The notes under the pieces were generated by a model. That model ran no database searches. It saw only the letters and a list, made by a program, of their open reading frames with translations, and was not told the origin of the DNA. Of a stretch of 64,000 nucleotides of DNA, positions 13,201 through 27,646 are shown one piece after another. The DNA is taken from NCBI GenBank assembly GCA_016617855.1, contig JAECUM010096223.1, positions 186,001 to 250,000 on the forward strand, read 5' to 3'. The position numbers and the translations under genes were made by a program. Origin of the DNA: Megalonaias nervosa (Eukaryota; Mollusca; Bivalvia; Unionida; Unionidae). Position 1 is the stretch's first letter, and each line of letters opens with the position of its first letter.

Positions 13201-16200
13201 TTGTGGGCATACTCAGAGTATTGGTCACTGTAAATCCATACTCTGCATCAAGAAACAGTCCTGCAGTATCAGTCCTAGGCATATTAAAGGTGAGCAAATG
13301 TGTTGAAGGTGTAGAGAACTGTGAAAGCTGCAGTGGAAATGTTCATTCTGAATGCATTATTTGCACTGATTGATTTCCTGATTAAAGCCTCACAATGTGC
13401 CAGCAGATCAGGGTCTGTGTTGTTTGTTCTACTGATTTCCCCTAACAAAACTGCATAAATCCAGATCTGCCAATGCATTATGCGACAGTTGATCTGGGTC
13501 TTTGCAGTTTGCAATTGAACCCAACTTATAATTAAGTGGTACTTTGAATCAGGGAATAATTTAATAAAACATAAAGCCATTTACGCAGGTCACGTAAACA
13601 CTAATAACTCCTATATATATAATTCATAACATGAACTCTCTATGGGTATGTGGCTATCAATACTAAACATGAATTGTATATGGCCACTGGCCTTAGATAC
13701 TAAATAAGATGAATTGTATATGGTTCACTGGCCTTAAATATGAAACAACATTAATTGTATATGGACCATTGGCCTTAAATACTAAATAAAAGTTGTCATT
13801 GTCATATACACACAAATAATAATTTACATGTGAATATTTGATTGAACACTTGGCTAAAAGACCTTATGCTTCACCAACTTCATTATGAGGTTGCTTTATT
13901 TACGTATTTTTGATTACACATGAATGTTTCATTTTGTTTTCCAGACCATGGTAGTCATTTCAAGCTGGACTGTAATGATTGCATTTGTCATGCTGGGGAG
14001 AAAATTTGTACAAAGAGGTCTTGCCTCTCAGACTCGGCAACTAATCCAAGATGGACAGGTATAGATATTTTTATCAAGCTAGACAGGAAAAGCCTATTTT
14101 TATTTGGGAATAAAAATCGCATTCCTTGCGTAAAAGTATCATCTAGTTAGGAATCGGTTTTAGTTTTTGAAAGTTGTATGTCTGCTACATTGTTTTCTGT
14201 TGTGAAATGAAACTTTGGTGTAGTATTACTACATGCCTGAAATTTGGTATCCTTATCTAACATGCGTTCTAGTTTTACCTGTGTAAGCAGCATCCTAATA
14301 CTGTTATTAGGTGAGACAGCTTATGCCATGGAACACCTGTTTATATCTCCTATGTAAAGAGAATCGTAATGCTGTTCTTGGATGAGACAACCTGTGCCAT
14401 GGAACACTTGTTTGTATCTCCTATGTAAGCAAAATCGTAATGCTGTTTTTTGACCAGACAAACTGTTCCATGAAACACTTTATATCTCCTATATAAACAG
14501 AATCATAATGCTGTTCATAGATGAGAAACAGTGCTGAGGAACTTTGAAAGCACAATCACCCAATAAAAGACAGTGAGGCCATATTTTCATCAAACTCTAT
14601 CTTTACAGTTGGCATTGATGTTTGTTTTTGTTATGCATGTCTTTGTGGAAGCTCAACATAGTGATTTATTTAGTGTCTGTGTGCACATCCAACTGTCTCA
14701 TTGGCAGTCTGTATGTCCATCTGTCTATTTGTTTGTCCACATGCAAAATTATTCCCAGTGTCATAGGATAGACAGTGGGTTATTGATATGTGCTAAGACA
14801 AAGTATTATATATGAAATGATGTACCAGTGCATATGGTAATGAATTTGATCTTACTCTGACATGTTTAGTTCTGACATCCTAGCTAAAGAAGCATATTTC
14901 AGTCTAGTACTTAATTCAGATTAAACAAATGCCCACTACAGTAAGTCTACACTTGCACCAGATATTACTATTTCAATGTCACATTAAATATAAAAAATGA
15001 AGTATTTAAAAGTCTTTTCCACACATTGTACAGTTAGCTATGCACATTAGCTTGTGCATATAACAAATATGGATTGTAGCATTCTGTTAACAGATTATTA
15101 TTTTGCTCTGCTCATTCAGTGATATTGTGAGTGTGTGCTGATGTCATAATGCTAAGGATCTTTAAAACAAAAATGTCCAATAAAGCCTATAGTAATATGC
15201 TTCTTTATATTTTTTAGTTTCAGGGATTCAGAACTGCGACTGTCCCCACAAATACGAGCCTGTATGTGGCAGCAATGGGAAGACCTACCCAAGTGCATGT
15301 GTTGCAAGGTAAATTTTGAGTTTGTTCAAGTTCTAAAACCATAGTGATGGTAGTGTTAAAACTGCATCTAGGCAGAGGGTACACTTTTTTGGATCTTATT
15401 AAATGTTACAACAGCAGCTGTGGAAAATTTATTATGGCAACTCATGGCAGATAGATTTCCCACATTATAGCTTTGAAGATTCTGTGACCATATCAGCTTC
15501 ATTAAATTAACATGAAAATTTATTTCATTGGAAAAAGAAATTAAAGCTCCAAACCCATGCCTATAGCTACAAGTTTCTTGCCATGACACATTTCACAGGA
15601 ATTCCTTGTAACAAAGACTAATGCAGATTTAGCACTTTGTAGATGCTTGCCATAAAGTGGAGCATATTATTGTACAATGATTGTCTGTCCATTGGTCTGT
15701 CACTAGTTTGGTTTTTTGAAGAATAATTCTAGTTGTCCACATCTGCAGTTACCAAGCTTTGTAGATGGCTGCACTTGGGGTAAGGAGGAACCCTGTTGAT
15801 TTTAGAATCAAAAACTCAGAGGTCAAAGTCGCTGTGTCTGAGAGAAGGAAAATGACTTCTGCACAATAACTCCAGTTGTGCATCATTTGCAGTTACCAAA
15901 TTTTGTGGATAGTTTGCACATGGGTAAGGAAGAACCCTATCAATTTCCAGGTCAAAAGTTCAAATTCCAAGCTCTTTGTCACTGAAAGAAGAAAAATGGT
16001 TTCCACAATAATTTTAATCTCTCCAGCATCTACAGTTACATAATTTTGAGTATGGCTTGCATTACAGGTCAGGAAGAAAATAATTGATTTTAGGTTCAAA
16101 GATTAAAGTCATTGTGAATGAAAAAGAGAAATGGTTCATCACAATTACTTGAAGTCTTCATCATTTACAGTTATGAAACTTTGTGGATAGCTTGCACTTG

Positions 16201-19200
16201 TAAGGGAGAACACTATAGGTTTCAGGGTCAAAAGTTCAAAGACCAAGGTCACTGGGACAAATAGAATAAAACATGGTTTCTATACAATAATTAGATATCT
16301 CCAAAGCTACTTTTACAAAACGATGAAGATGGCTTGTACTAGGGTTGAGTAAAAAATTGGTTGATTTTGGGTTCTGGTCAAAGGTTAAGGTCACGCTGAC
16401 TGAAAGAAGAAAAATGGTTACAGTTACTTGAGGCCTCCACCATCTACAGGTACCAAACTTTGTGCATAGCTTGCATTTGGGTTAAGGAAGAACCCTATTA
16501 ATTCCAGGGTTGAAAGGTCAAGGTCATTGAGATTGAAGGAAGAAAAATTATTTGCTCACAGTAATTAAGAGCTCTCCAACATCTACAGTTACAAAACTTT
16601 GTGGATGACTTGCAATTGGGGTATGAAGACACCCTATGGATTTGGGGTTTAAAAGGTCAAAGTTTCTGTGAATCAAAGGATAAAATTGGTTTCTACACAA
16701 TAACTTAAGTTCTCTATCATCTGTGGTGACCAAACCTTGTGGATGTTGCAAACTTGGTTTAAGGACAAACCCTATTGACTTTCAGATCAAAAGGTCAGAT
16801 GTCATGGTCACCCTGACTAAAAAGGAAAAAAGTTATTTTCAAGCAATGATATTGGTCCTTCATGTCTTACCTGAACCAGACTTTGCAGATGGCTTGTACT
16901 TGGGGTAGGAAAGAAGGAAATCAGTTTTTGGTTCATAGGGTCAGATATCAATGATTAGAACAAGAATAATGTTTTCTGCACAGTAACACTAGTTTTGTAT
17001 CACAGAACTGGTACAAACTTTGGATAGCTTGTACTTAGTGTAAAGAAGAAGTCTTTTGTTTTGGGGTTCAAATGGTCAAAGAATCAGGGTCAAAGAGGAA
17101 AAATGGTTTCAGCGCACAAGTTTCAGTTAATGGCATAGAGGACTAACCAACATGGGGCAGGATGTAATCTGCCATTCGTCTTACCCATTTTAGCTCGACT
17201 GATCATTAACCAGAAGAGAACATGCAATTGTCTATTGTGATCATCTGTCCATTGACCATTTGTAAGAACAGACTAAACTACTGGGATGATTGCCATGAAA
17301 ATTTAAACATACATTTACCCCAAAATTTAGTTGGTCCAAAATGAAAATGGTACCCCTCAAACTTCTATTATAGCTGCTATAGAGGTTAACCTGAAAATCT
17401 TAATTGCTTCTTCAGCTGGTCCTATGAACATAGGGTTTTAAATAAAAGACGGATGGTGTGTGTTGGGTCCTAAATGAAAATTGTGCTGATCTGATATCAA
17501 ATATGTCCCCCACAGCAGTCATCTTGAAAATCTTGTTATTACTACTTCCCCTGAATAGGTAGACTTATCATCATGGAGTTTTCACTAAAAGACATATAAT
17601 GTCTGTTTAGACATAATTAAGAATGGTGTTGATTGAACATCCAACATTTCCACCATTGTGACAACCTTATGAATGTTATCACTTTTTCTCCTAAACAGAT
17701 GGTCATTTTAAGATGGGGGGTTTTCATTAATGATCTTTGCTTAGTTGGTCCTGAAGCGTAGTGATGCAGATCTGACATGCATTGTAACCACCATGGCAGC
17801 CAGCTTTAAAATGCTGTTTTCGCTACTCCTCCAGAATTAACATCAATATGGGATTTTCCTAAATAGTACTAATGGGAAACCTCCAGTTTCATAGCTATGG
17901 TGACTATCTTAAAAATCCACTTGCCACTTCTGTTAAATTGATGATAGTGTCATCGAGTTTTCACTAAAAGACTTCATATGATATGAAGTTGGTCTTGAAT
18001 AAAAACGGCTCTGATCAGATCTCCAGTATGTCCACTGTGGTAGTCCTCTTGAAAATCTTGTTAGAGCTTCCTCTGGTGAACATATGGTCTGATAAACATA
18101 GAGTTTCACTCAAAGACTTTTTGCAGTATCTTGTTGGTTCTAAATAAAAATGGTGTTGATCAATGCAGCCATATTGAAAATCTTGATATCACTACTTCTT
18201 TGGAAGGGATGGTAGCATGGACATGCTTTTTATTTTACTGAAACACGTCACGCTATTTGTAGCTGGTCCTAAATAAAAATGTTGCTAATTTGGCCTCTAC
18301 AAAAATTAAAATATAGTAACATTTAATTCTCCAGAATGGATGTCCATACCAACATTTAATCCCCTCCCCCCAAACTGCTTCTTTCTTAGAATATATACTT
18401 GTTGTTATAGTCAAATAACGCTTCTCTGCATCCAAAATTGGCTGCCTTAATTGCCATCCATAAATTCTTTATATGGTTACTTCTTTAAAACAGATTGTCA
18501 TATCAGCATGGTTTCTCATGACAACATATAGCAATATGTAGCTGGTTCTAAATGAAAATGTTGTTTACCTGATTTCCAATAAGGCACCATAGTGGCCATC
18601 TTGAAAATCAGGTTATCGCTGCTCCTGGTGGCATTGGCATGGGGGTTTTCACTAAAATGCTTCTTGCAATATTAAATTGGTTCTGAAGGGGCCCCAGGGT
18701 GACTGAGTTGTCTGAGGCTTTGGCCTTTACAGATCACTGACATCGCACCTGTCTGTATGGGTTTGAGTGTTGGTTCAGTCAGTGTGCAAATGTGAGAAAG
18801 CTTGCCAGTAGATTCTCATGTGTTGGAGTTTTCTTCCTGGTGTTTTTCCTGGGTTCTTCCTCCGCTAAATATACTGGATGCTATGTATAACCTATCATGT
18901 GCTGATAAAGGACATTAAAGTCACAAAACAAAACAAAAAAAAAATCTAATTGGTTCTGAATGAAAATGGTATAGATCTGACCACCAGCATATCTGTACTT
19001 GTGTAAAATAGTTTGAAATCCGGACTTAAAAGGTCATTGCTTCAGTTTTATCTTTGATTGAGCTAAGATAATGATGGTAAGTCTTGGGACACAAAAAAAA
19101 AATTATTACCTTTTGTGTCACAATACTTTAGTGCACGTAAAAGATATAACATTTTTGGTGCCCCCATACCTATTGACACAAAAATGTCAAGACAAAATTG

Positions 19201-21022
19201 GTAAGATTGCCATACATCACACAGCAGTGCCCAGCCCTTGTTAATTACTGTTTCAGTAAGATGATGTATACTACTATTCTTTTGCATGTGCATATTTTCT
19301 TATTTCTCCCACATGAAATAAACTAAACATAATGCGATCATAATTGATGGGCCACTTAGACTTGTATTATAATGAACAGTAAGTACTTACTCTGTGCATA
19401 TTGTGCTTAGCATCATTTGTATAATTGTTTATTTGTAAACATATCGTGCTTAGCATCATTTGTATCATTGTTTATTTGTAAACATTTTAGATGTGGATTT
19501 TGCTTTATTTATTTATTTTCTTCTAAATTGCATTCTTCTAGATCACATTTTGGCATACATCTGTTGCTGTTTTATTTGCTTTGTTTCATGCACTCTTGAC
19601 TTACTGTTTTTTTGGTGATATAACTGATCCTACAGAGTGATACAGTCCATATAAAAAAGCACATATTTAATGAACATTTATAACACATTAGACATATGAT
19701 TAGAATATATTTTCGTAACTGTCATATATTTATTAAGAAAGCCCATAATGTTGGCTAAAATTCTGAATATAGACTGCCTAGATCATCATCAGTCCATTTT
19801 GATTTTGTGTTTTCATTCCACTTCTGATTTTGGCATGCCAGTTGTTTTGTTGGCTCCTTTTGATTATTTATCTTTTGATTTCCAACAAAAATCTTGGGAT
19901 GTTAATTATTGAAACCGTAAAATCGGCTTGGTTAAGAAGGACTTTTGTCTGAAGGCAATGCTGTTTCCCCTTTACAACATTAATCCTTTGATGGCCTTTT
20001 GCTACATGCTAATAGGATGATAACTTAGTCAAACATGTACCTATATAATGGTTGCTTACATCAAAACAAGTTACACCTGTCTTATTATTGCAGTTATTTT
20101 CAAAGTATTTTTTCTGAGATTTCTTTATCATGTTTTTAGTCATTATTGAAAAAATGTAGTGCAGTGGTGCCTTTGATTCCAAATAAAGAGATGTACATCA
20201 TTTAGTGCAGGCTGAAATCTTCAAATGTAAATGCTGTGATGCCATGATGTAAACAAGGTCACTATAAATGCAAGTGATCAACCAGACACTATTTCCATTG
20301 TTTTAATATTGGTACCACATTGTAATGAGTTAGGTATCTAAATTTTCAATTCAGAAAATGTAAATGCTGGTTACTTTTGACAGTTTTAAGGCAATAATGC
20401 ATAAATGGACAATAGTAAACTTGAGCAAAAATGGGAGAAATTAATATAGTTACAACATTGTGCTAATGCTCAGTATTTGTCATTGATTGATGAAATTATA
20501 CATAATAAAAATAGGTAGAAATGATAAAAAATCAGGAAAATTAAATATATTTCTTTATTTTCAAACAAGTTATATATATTTATTACATTTCCATTTAATT
20601 CATAATGATAGTCCCTTAACTACTATGGTCAGTTGATAAAATGTGCTGAGTGATCAGTAGAAACAAATTCTAAGCTGCCCAGAGACTTGTAGTACATGAA
20701 AAATTCCTTTAATTTCATCTCCCAAGTTTATAGGTCATAAAAAATTATTTTTGAAAATAATTAAGGGTGTGCAAAGACTTAGAATCATTATGGTAATGAA
20801 CATAGTTTTGGCCAAGCTTTGTATTTAATTGCATTCCAGTGAACAAGTTGATTAACACTCGGACACTGATTATAAGGCCAATGGTCTTGACTCAGGGCTT
20901 TAACTGCACTGACATGTAAGCTTCATAAATCAAACAGTAATCAATTTAAATCAAACCCAGTGTGTTGATATCTTAGAAGTTTACCTTGAATAATGCCACT
21001 TAAATAATTTCATCAACCCCCC

Positions 21023-21068
<46 letters not shown>

Positions 21069-21087
21069 TCACACCCCAACACCCCCC

Positions 21088-21182
<95 letters not shown>

Positions 21183-24100
21183 TAATTATAGATTTAGCCA
21201 TTGGCAGGTATGTGTGTATATATCTTGACATGGTCAAGGACAAGTTCAGTGATTTTCTACCCATAATATCAGCTTCAAAAAAGTGTGTACTGCACTTACA
21301 GGTATTTTGTAAACATTGTAATGTAGCCATGTAAGAAAATATTTTTTGGACCAGATTTATAATGTTGGAGTTTCTCAAGATTATCAGAGATGGTTTCAAT
21401 ACTTGACAGTTAGAAATGATAAAAGTTGACTCTTATTATGTATAAAAAAGCTCTAATTTTAAATGCAAAGATCTAGCACACATATCTGTTTTTGAGAACT
21501 GATTCAAATGCATTCTTACCTTGTCACTACAGATGTGTTGGGATAGCAACTATTGCACAAGGCAGCTGTTATGAGTTAGACCCCTGTAAGACTAACCCCT
21601 GTGGAGAAGGATACAGGTATGGATAACTTTGTATTGTTCACTGGTTTTACTGTGAGTCACATATGTTTGTGGGTATCAGATTTTATGGTTTAGTTGGAAA
21701 ATGCATATTCATGGGGACCAAATTTTATGGATTTGTTATCTGAAAAAATAAGAAACCATGCAGAATATTGAGGAAAATGTATATATCTCTCGAAAGATAA
21801 TACCATTATTCACTTCCAAACATTTTCAAGGCTTAATGCTTCCTGCAGTAATTTGGTTGATAAGTCATTCATTGCTGAATTTGAAATCTAAATTAAACAA
21901 GATGGTGACAACCTTTTGAATGCATATACAAGCTTTATTTCACTACTCGTGTTAAGGCTACAGTTAGTGTTTTTCAATTTTCATAAAAACCAATGTCAAA
22001 ACACAAACTCTTGACAGTTATGGATTAGGTGCCAAAACAAAGCTGATGATAGCAACCTAGTCTGTCTTTTCCATACATAAATGGTTCTATCCAAATTGAG
22101 CTTTACTCTTTTCATCTCTATACAATTCTGCCAAGACAGTTATAAAAAATTGGGAAACATATGGTGGAGAGAAGTTGCTGTCTCATTTAAGATTTAAAAG
22201 ACATCATACCATTGTTAGTGCCAGACATGTGCAATCCCAGGATTTATGTCATGTCTCAAGTTATTGCTCAGTTAAGCAAACAGGAGAACAGTGGAGATGT
22301 ACTGTCAGGTGGACCCGTTAAGCCACTGTTGTACTTAGGTCCTGTAAAACTGCTTCTGCATGCATACAAGCATCATTAAGCAAGAACCATTTGAGGTGGA
22401 CAAATTAAATTTGTTAGACATATTTCTAAGTATATGCAAATGACCTGGCTAGATTTTTAGGCCATCAGCAGATGTTTTGTTTTTACACATTTGTGAACTT
22501 TTGGGACAAAAAGCTTTTTAACACAATTAAGTAAGGACCACTTATGGTAGATACATGAAGTTTGGTGTACTTACTTGTATTTTTATGTAGATGACCCTGA
22601 CTAGAATTTCAGACCACTGTAGCAATTTTTGAATATTTTAAAATGTTTGGATATTTTGGTCTTGGACTGTATCATTATTTGTTGTCTCTTTTCATTTTAG
22701 TGATGTGTGGACATTATATAGTTCTCAATTCAACTTACTTTGATAATAATAAGAATATAATTTTTTTTTAAAAGAAAGCAATTAACAGCTATATCTTTTT
22801 TCAGTGAATACTTGCAATCAGTAAAAAACATCCTATTTGCTCGACACTAACTTCAACCCCAGCTCATTTTATGACATAATGTTTATCTTGATTATTTTGA
22901 AATACTCTTATGTTGTGATGGAAATCAGGGAATCTTTGAAAATTTGTATGCACTATTTTTGAAGTAGAAGGTCATGTCATAAAAGTCGACAGTCACATGA
23001 TGAAAGATGTATATTCCCCATCATTGTTATACCCTGTGATTTGCATGATCATGCACATCTTTGAATGTGATAAATGTTTTTACATGTCAGTTGTTACCTC
23101 TCATTTATAATTTCTTTTACACTTTGAAACTGATAGCACATTTAAAAATGATTGCAGGTGTGTACCAAGAAGACAGGTGTGTCTTGGACAAAATATAGGA
23201 CCTTGTAACCAGTATGAATGCAGTAAGTACAACCTATTTGGGTTTCACATAAGTGAAACTTTCCTAAACCAGACACTGTCGGGTCCAAAAGATGTTGTAG
23301 ATTTAATAGATGTGACTGGTTACAGAGGGTTAATTAGCATTGAACAGCTTTAGTGGGACCAAAATATGTGTCCAGTGTGCAGAAGGAAGTCAGGTTACAG
23401 AGATGCCAGTGAGTGGAATAAGATATGTGGCCAGTCTGTGAAAGAAGGCCAGGTTACAAACCGGTTAGTGAGACCAAATTATTTGGCCAATCTGCAGAAG
23501 AGGCCAGGTTACAGTGAGGCCAATTAGTGGGATAAGATATGTGGCCAGTCTGTGGAAGAAGGTCAGGTTACAGACTGGTTAGTAAGACCAAAATATGTGG
23601 TCAGTTTGCAGCGGGATGCTGGGTTACATAGGGGCTAGTAAGTGAGACCAAAATGTGTGGTCAGTTTGCAGCGGGAGGCTGGGTTACATAGGGGCTAGTT
23701 AGTGAGACCAGAATATGTGGTCATTCTGGCGAAGGAGGCTGGGTTACAGAGGGACCAGTTGGTGGGACCAAAATATATGGCTGGTCTGAAAAAGGAATTT
23801 GGGTTATAACTGGGCTGGTTAGTGCTACCAAAATATGTGGCTGGTCTACAAAAGGAAGTCAAGTCACAGAGGGGCTGGTCAGTGGGACCCAAGTCTGTAG
23901 CCAGTCTGTAGAAGGAAGTTGCATTACATGGAGTTGGTTTATGAAAGTTTCACTGTATTCACTTTTTGAACTCCTCACAGAGTTCAAGTTACGGAAGTCA
24001 AATTCTTTGGCTTACAGCAGTTGTAACTTTATGATGTAAACTGAAGTAGGAACTAGAAAATAAATTTAGAAAAATTAGGAATTTGACAACTGTTACATCT

Positions 24101-27100
24101 GTACATATTAGAAATGTTTTGGGAACATGGTACCATGTTCAGTGTAATACCTACACGTGACCTAATGAGCACATACCACTCTTTTTGGTCAGAACTTGCA
24201 AAAAATTTCCCCCACTACTGAATGTTTCTCAATTCAGACATACCTTGTTGGAAGAAAGCTGCTTTTAAAATCAGTCTTGAACATTCATGATTTTTGTTTA
24301 AACAATGAACTTTATGGGCTAAATCATTACCACTTAAATTTTGGGTTAAATCATTACCACTTAACTTGATCAGCCTCAAAAACCAATCATATGCCTTTTT
24401 TTTTTGCACGACTATTTTGGTAGTGACAATTCACTTCAGAAATGGAGAGCTCCCAACATGCCCAAAGGAGTTAACTTTTCTAGTCATCTTTTGTGTGCCT
24501 GTTCTTAATGGGATCAAAAGTTTACCTTGATTATAACTAACTTAAATCCTCACAAAATATTGTCAAATAAAAGTTTCTTAAGAAACAGTCCAGGTATGAT
24601 GTCAAATATTATATTCTCATAATCAAAAGTTTGGATAATTTAAGATCAGTTTGAACTGTCACATTAGGCAAGTTTTAATTCTACTGATCAAAGAAGAGGA
24701 ATGTGGTTCTGCGTCTGTTGACTGATAGCAGATGTTTGTTATTGTTATTGTTCTTAAGCCACTCTGAAGAGACGTGTTAAATTTGGCACACAGTTTACGC
24801 TAAATCTAGTTGGTCCTCAATAAAAATTGTGCCCCTGAGACAGTCACCATGGGTGCCATCTTGTAATTGCTACTCGTTCTGAATAGATTGTCATATTGAC
24901 ATAGGGTTTTCACCATGTCTTTTTTATATGTTGACGGTCCTAACTGAAAATGGTGTTAATCTGTTGTCAATGTGTCTGCCATGGAAGCCATCTTGAAAAT
25001 CTTGTAATTGCTGATCATCCTGAATAGATTGTCATGTTGACATAGGCTTCTTACTGTGTAATAATAATGACTTTATTTAAAGAGGGAAACACAATTAGCT
25101 AAGAATTAATCTACCTTGAGGCCCTCATGCAAAGGAATTTATTTATTTTAGCTGCATCTCTGAAGCCACTGGATATATTGGGTTTGGGAGAAGGAAATAG
25201 AGTGGGCATTTCTAATTTCAACTGGAATACTATTCCAGAGCAAAGTTCCAGAGTAGTGGAAACTTTTTAAAGATAATTCCTTATTTGGTTTGGGAATTTT
25301 ATACTGTTTGGTAGACATGGATCGCAGGTTGTGAGTATTACCAGGTAGCCTATACTGGAATAGTGATTGTAAATATTCAGGAGCACTATTATTGGACATC
25401 CTGTACATTAATTTGGCTTTTCTCAAACAGATTCAGTCTTTAATAGGTAATATTTTTAACTTACCAGCTAAATTTTCCTTGCTTTCTTTCTGGATTGATA
25501 TTAGCCCAAATGCTCTTTTTTGAAGATGCGCCAGCTTTGCTATGTTTTTATCATTTGAATTACCCCATACTGTATTACAGTAGTCTAAATAGGGTTGTGT
25601 GCAACTGTTATAAAATAGTTTTCTGTGCATTTCAGGGAGAAAATGTCTTATCCTACTGAGAAGCCATAACATGAATTTACTTTTTTAATATGTTCAGACC
25701 ATGATAGGTTATTATCTACCAAAACACCAAGTAGTCTATCATGACAGACCATTTGCAAATTTTTATCCTTCCATGCCAGACATAGTTCATCACTATCAAG
25801 ATTTGTCCTTTTCTGCCATGTTGAAATAAGTAATATTTTAGTTTTACCAGTATTTACCACCATGCCATTGCATGTGCACCAGTTGTCCAGTTTATTTAGG
25901 GCATTCTGTAAAGAGATTTCAAGTTCATGCTTTGTGTTTTGGATGTCTGACAATATTGAGTCATCTGCATAGAGATGGTCCTAACTGAAAATAGTGTTAA
26001 TCTTTTGTCAATGTGCCTGCCATGGTGGCCATCTTGAAATCTTGCTACTCTTGGTCAAGCCATCTCTTGAATTAGTTACTAGTGGGTTATGGTGTGCATG
26101 CATAACAGCAACATATTGGAACTCACCAAAGCTGATTTTACATGTTATCTTTTCTGCACATTGGCACGGATCACTCATTGGATTTTCCACTTTATCTTTA
26201 CTCAGGTGGACACTTTTGTAAAATATTTCTGATTACATATTCTCTCTATGGAAAGTGACGGAAGTGCGCCATGAGATTATCATAATTTATGATGTTTTTT
26301 GAGGGAATGTAGCTTAATGCATCTATGCAGAGTTCCATTGATCAACTTCATTTGGAATCAATCATATACACTCACTTAAAAAGGGTCCAACTGCAAACAA
26401 CATAGACCCTGATCTGCCATTGCACAATGTGCAGGCAAATCAGGATCTACATTGTTTGTTCTACTTTTTAGTAACAACAACCTGCATAGACCCAGACCTA
26501 CTGGCACATAATAAGATGGCATATCTTGGTCTGTGCAGTTTTCACTTGGGTCAGAATTATAAGTAAGTATATACAGTATATCTTTTCTTTATTCCTATCT
26601 TTAAAGTTGATCCTGAGAGGTGTAATCATCACCAACATGATCCTGTCTGTGACACAACAGGAGAGGAATTCACCAACATGTGCATTCTAATGGCCAGAAA
26701 CAGGGTTCTGGCTTACAGGGGCCATTGTCTTGTAAGTATCACTCTTTGTAAATGAAGTTCTGTTGTAAGTAAATGACTGAATAAATCAATACCATATTCA
26801 CCAGTAATTTGTGCGCACCAGTAGATTGTGGACACATTGTTTTGCAAAAATCTACAACAAAATCATCTTCCTTTTCCCCACCCAAGGAAACTTCAAGTCA
26901 GTGAATGCAAGGGTCATGGGTCAGTATTTGCACATCATCTTTTTACCTGAATCAGGTTCATTATGAAACACTGTTAAGTGTGTAAATTGTTGTATTTGAT
27001 CAAAATAATCTCGGTGGCTTACACTAGCCAGCATTTTATTTAATACTTTCCCATCCTTTTTTTCCAAAGTATAAATAATTGTAAGGTTACAAGTACAGTA

Positions 27101-27566
27101 TGATGTATTATTTGTATTTACTATCAATTGTGCATCACATGATGGATATCAATTAATGAGTACTGAGTTACCAAACCCAGGTAGAGAGTGTACATGAGAG
27201 ATAATTAGGATCAGTATAGATTTAGTTGCTATTGCTGCTCATATAGTTCAAATTCCCTACAAGTGCAATTTGAGAGCAATTTTAGAAGTTAGATCAGTAA
27301 GTTTTGGGGTTTATTTCCATGTTACTTGTTCAGTATGCTCTTATTCTCAGTATTGTATAGTAATGTTAATTTTGGGCATACATCACTGCTTCCCTTATAT
27401 TATTACACAGTAGATATAGTTAAATAACTTAAGCTTTACTTTTTTATATTTTATCTTGTTGTATTTAGAAAGCTTTTTTCCTAAATTTTTGTGCAATCCA
27501 TTTATACATTTTTCAAAACTTTAATCTTTAGTACCATATAGCCACTATTATGCTGAGGTGCTGTAA

Positions 27567-27646
<80 letters not shown>

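Noticed and set aside
21013..21399. 128-codon open frame on the minus strand
   Set aside because: It is the translation of a CA/GT microsatellite plus flanks.
23695..23892. 65-codon minus-strand open frame with regular repeats
   Set aside because: Read-through of the 60-bp minisatellite, whose unit is a multiple of three.
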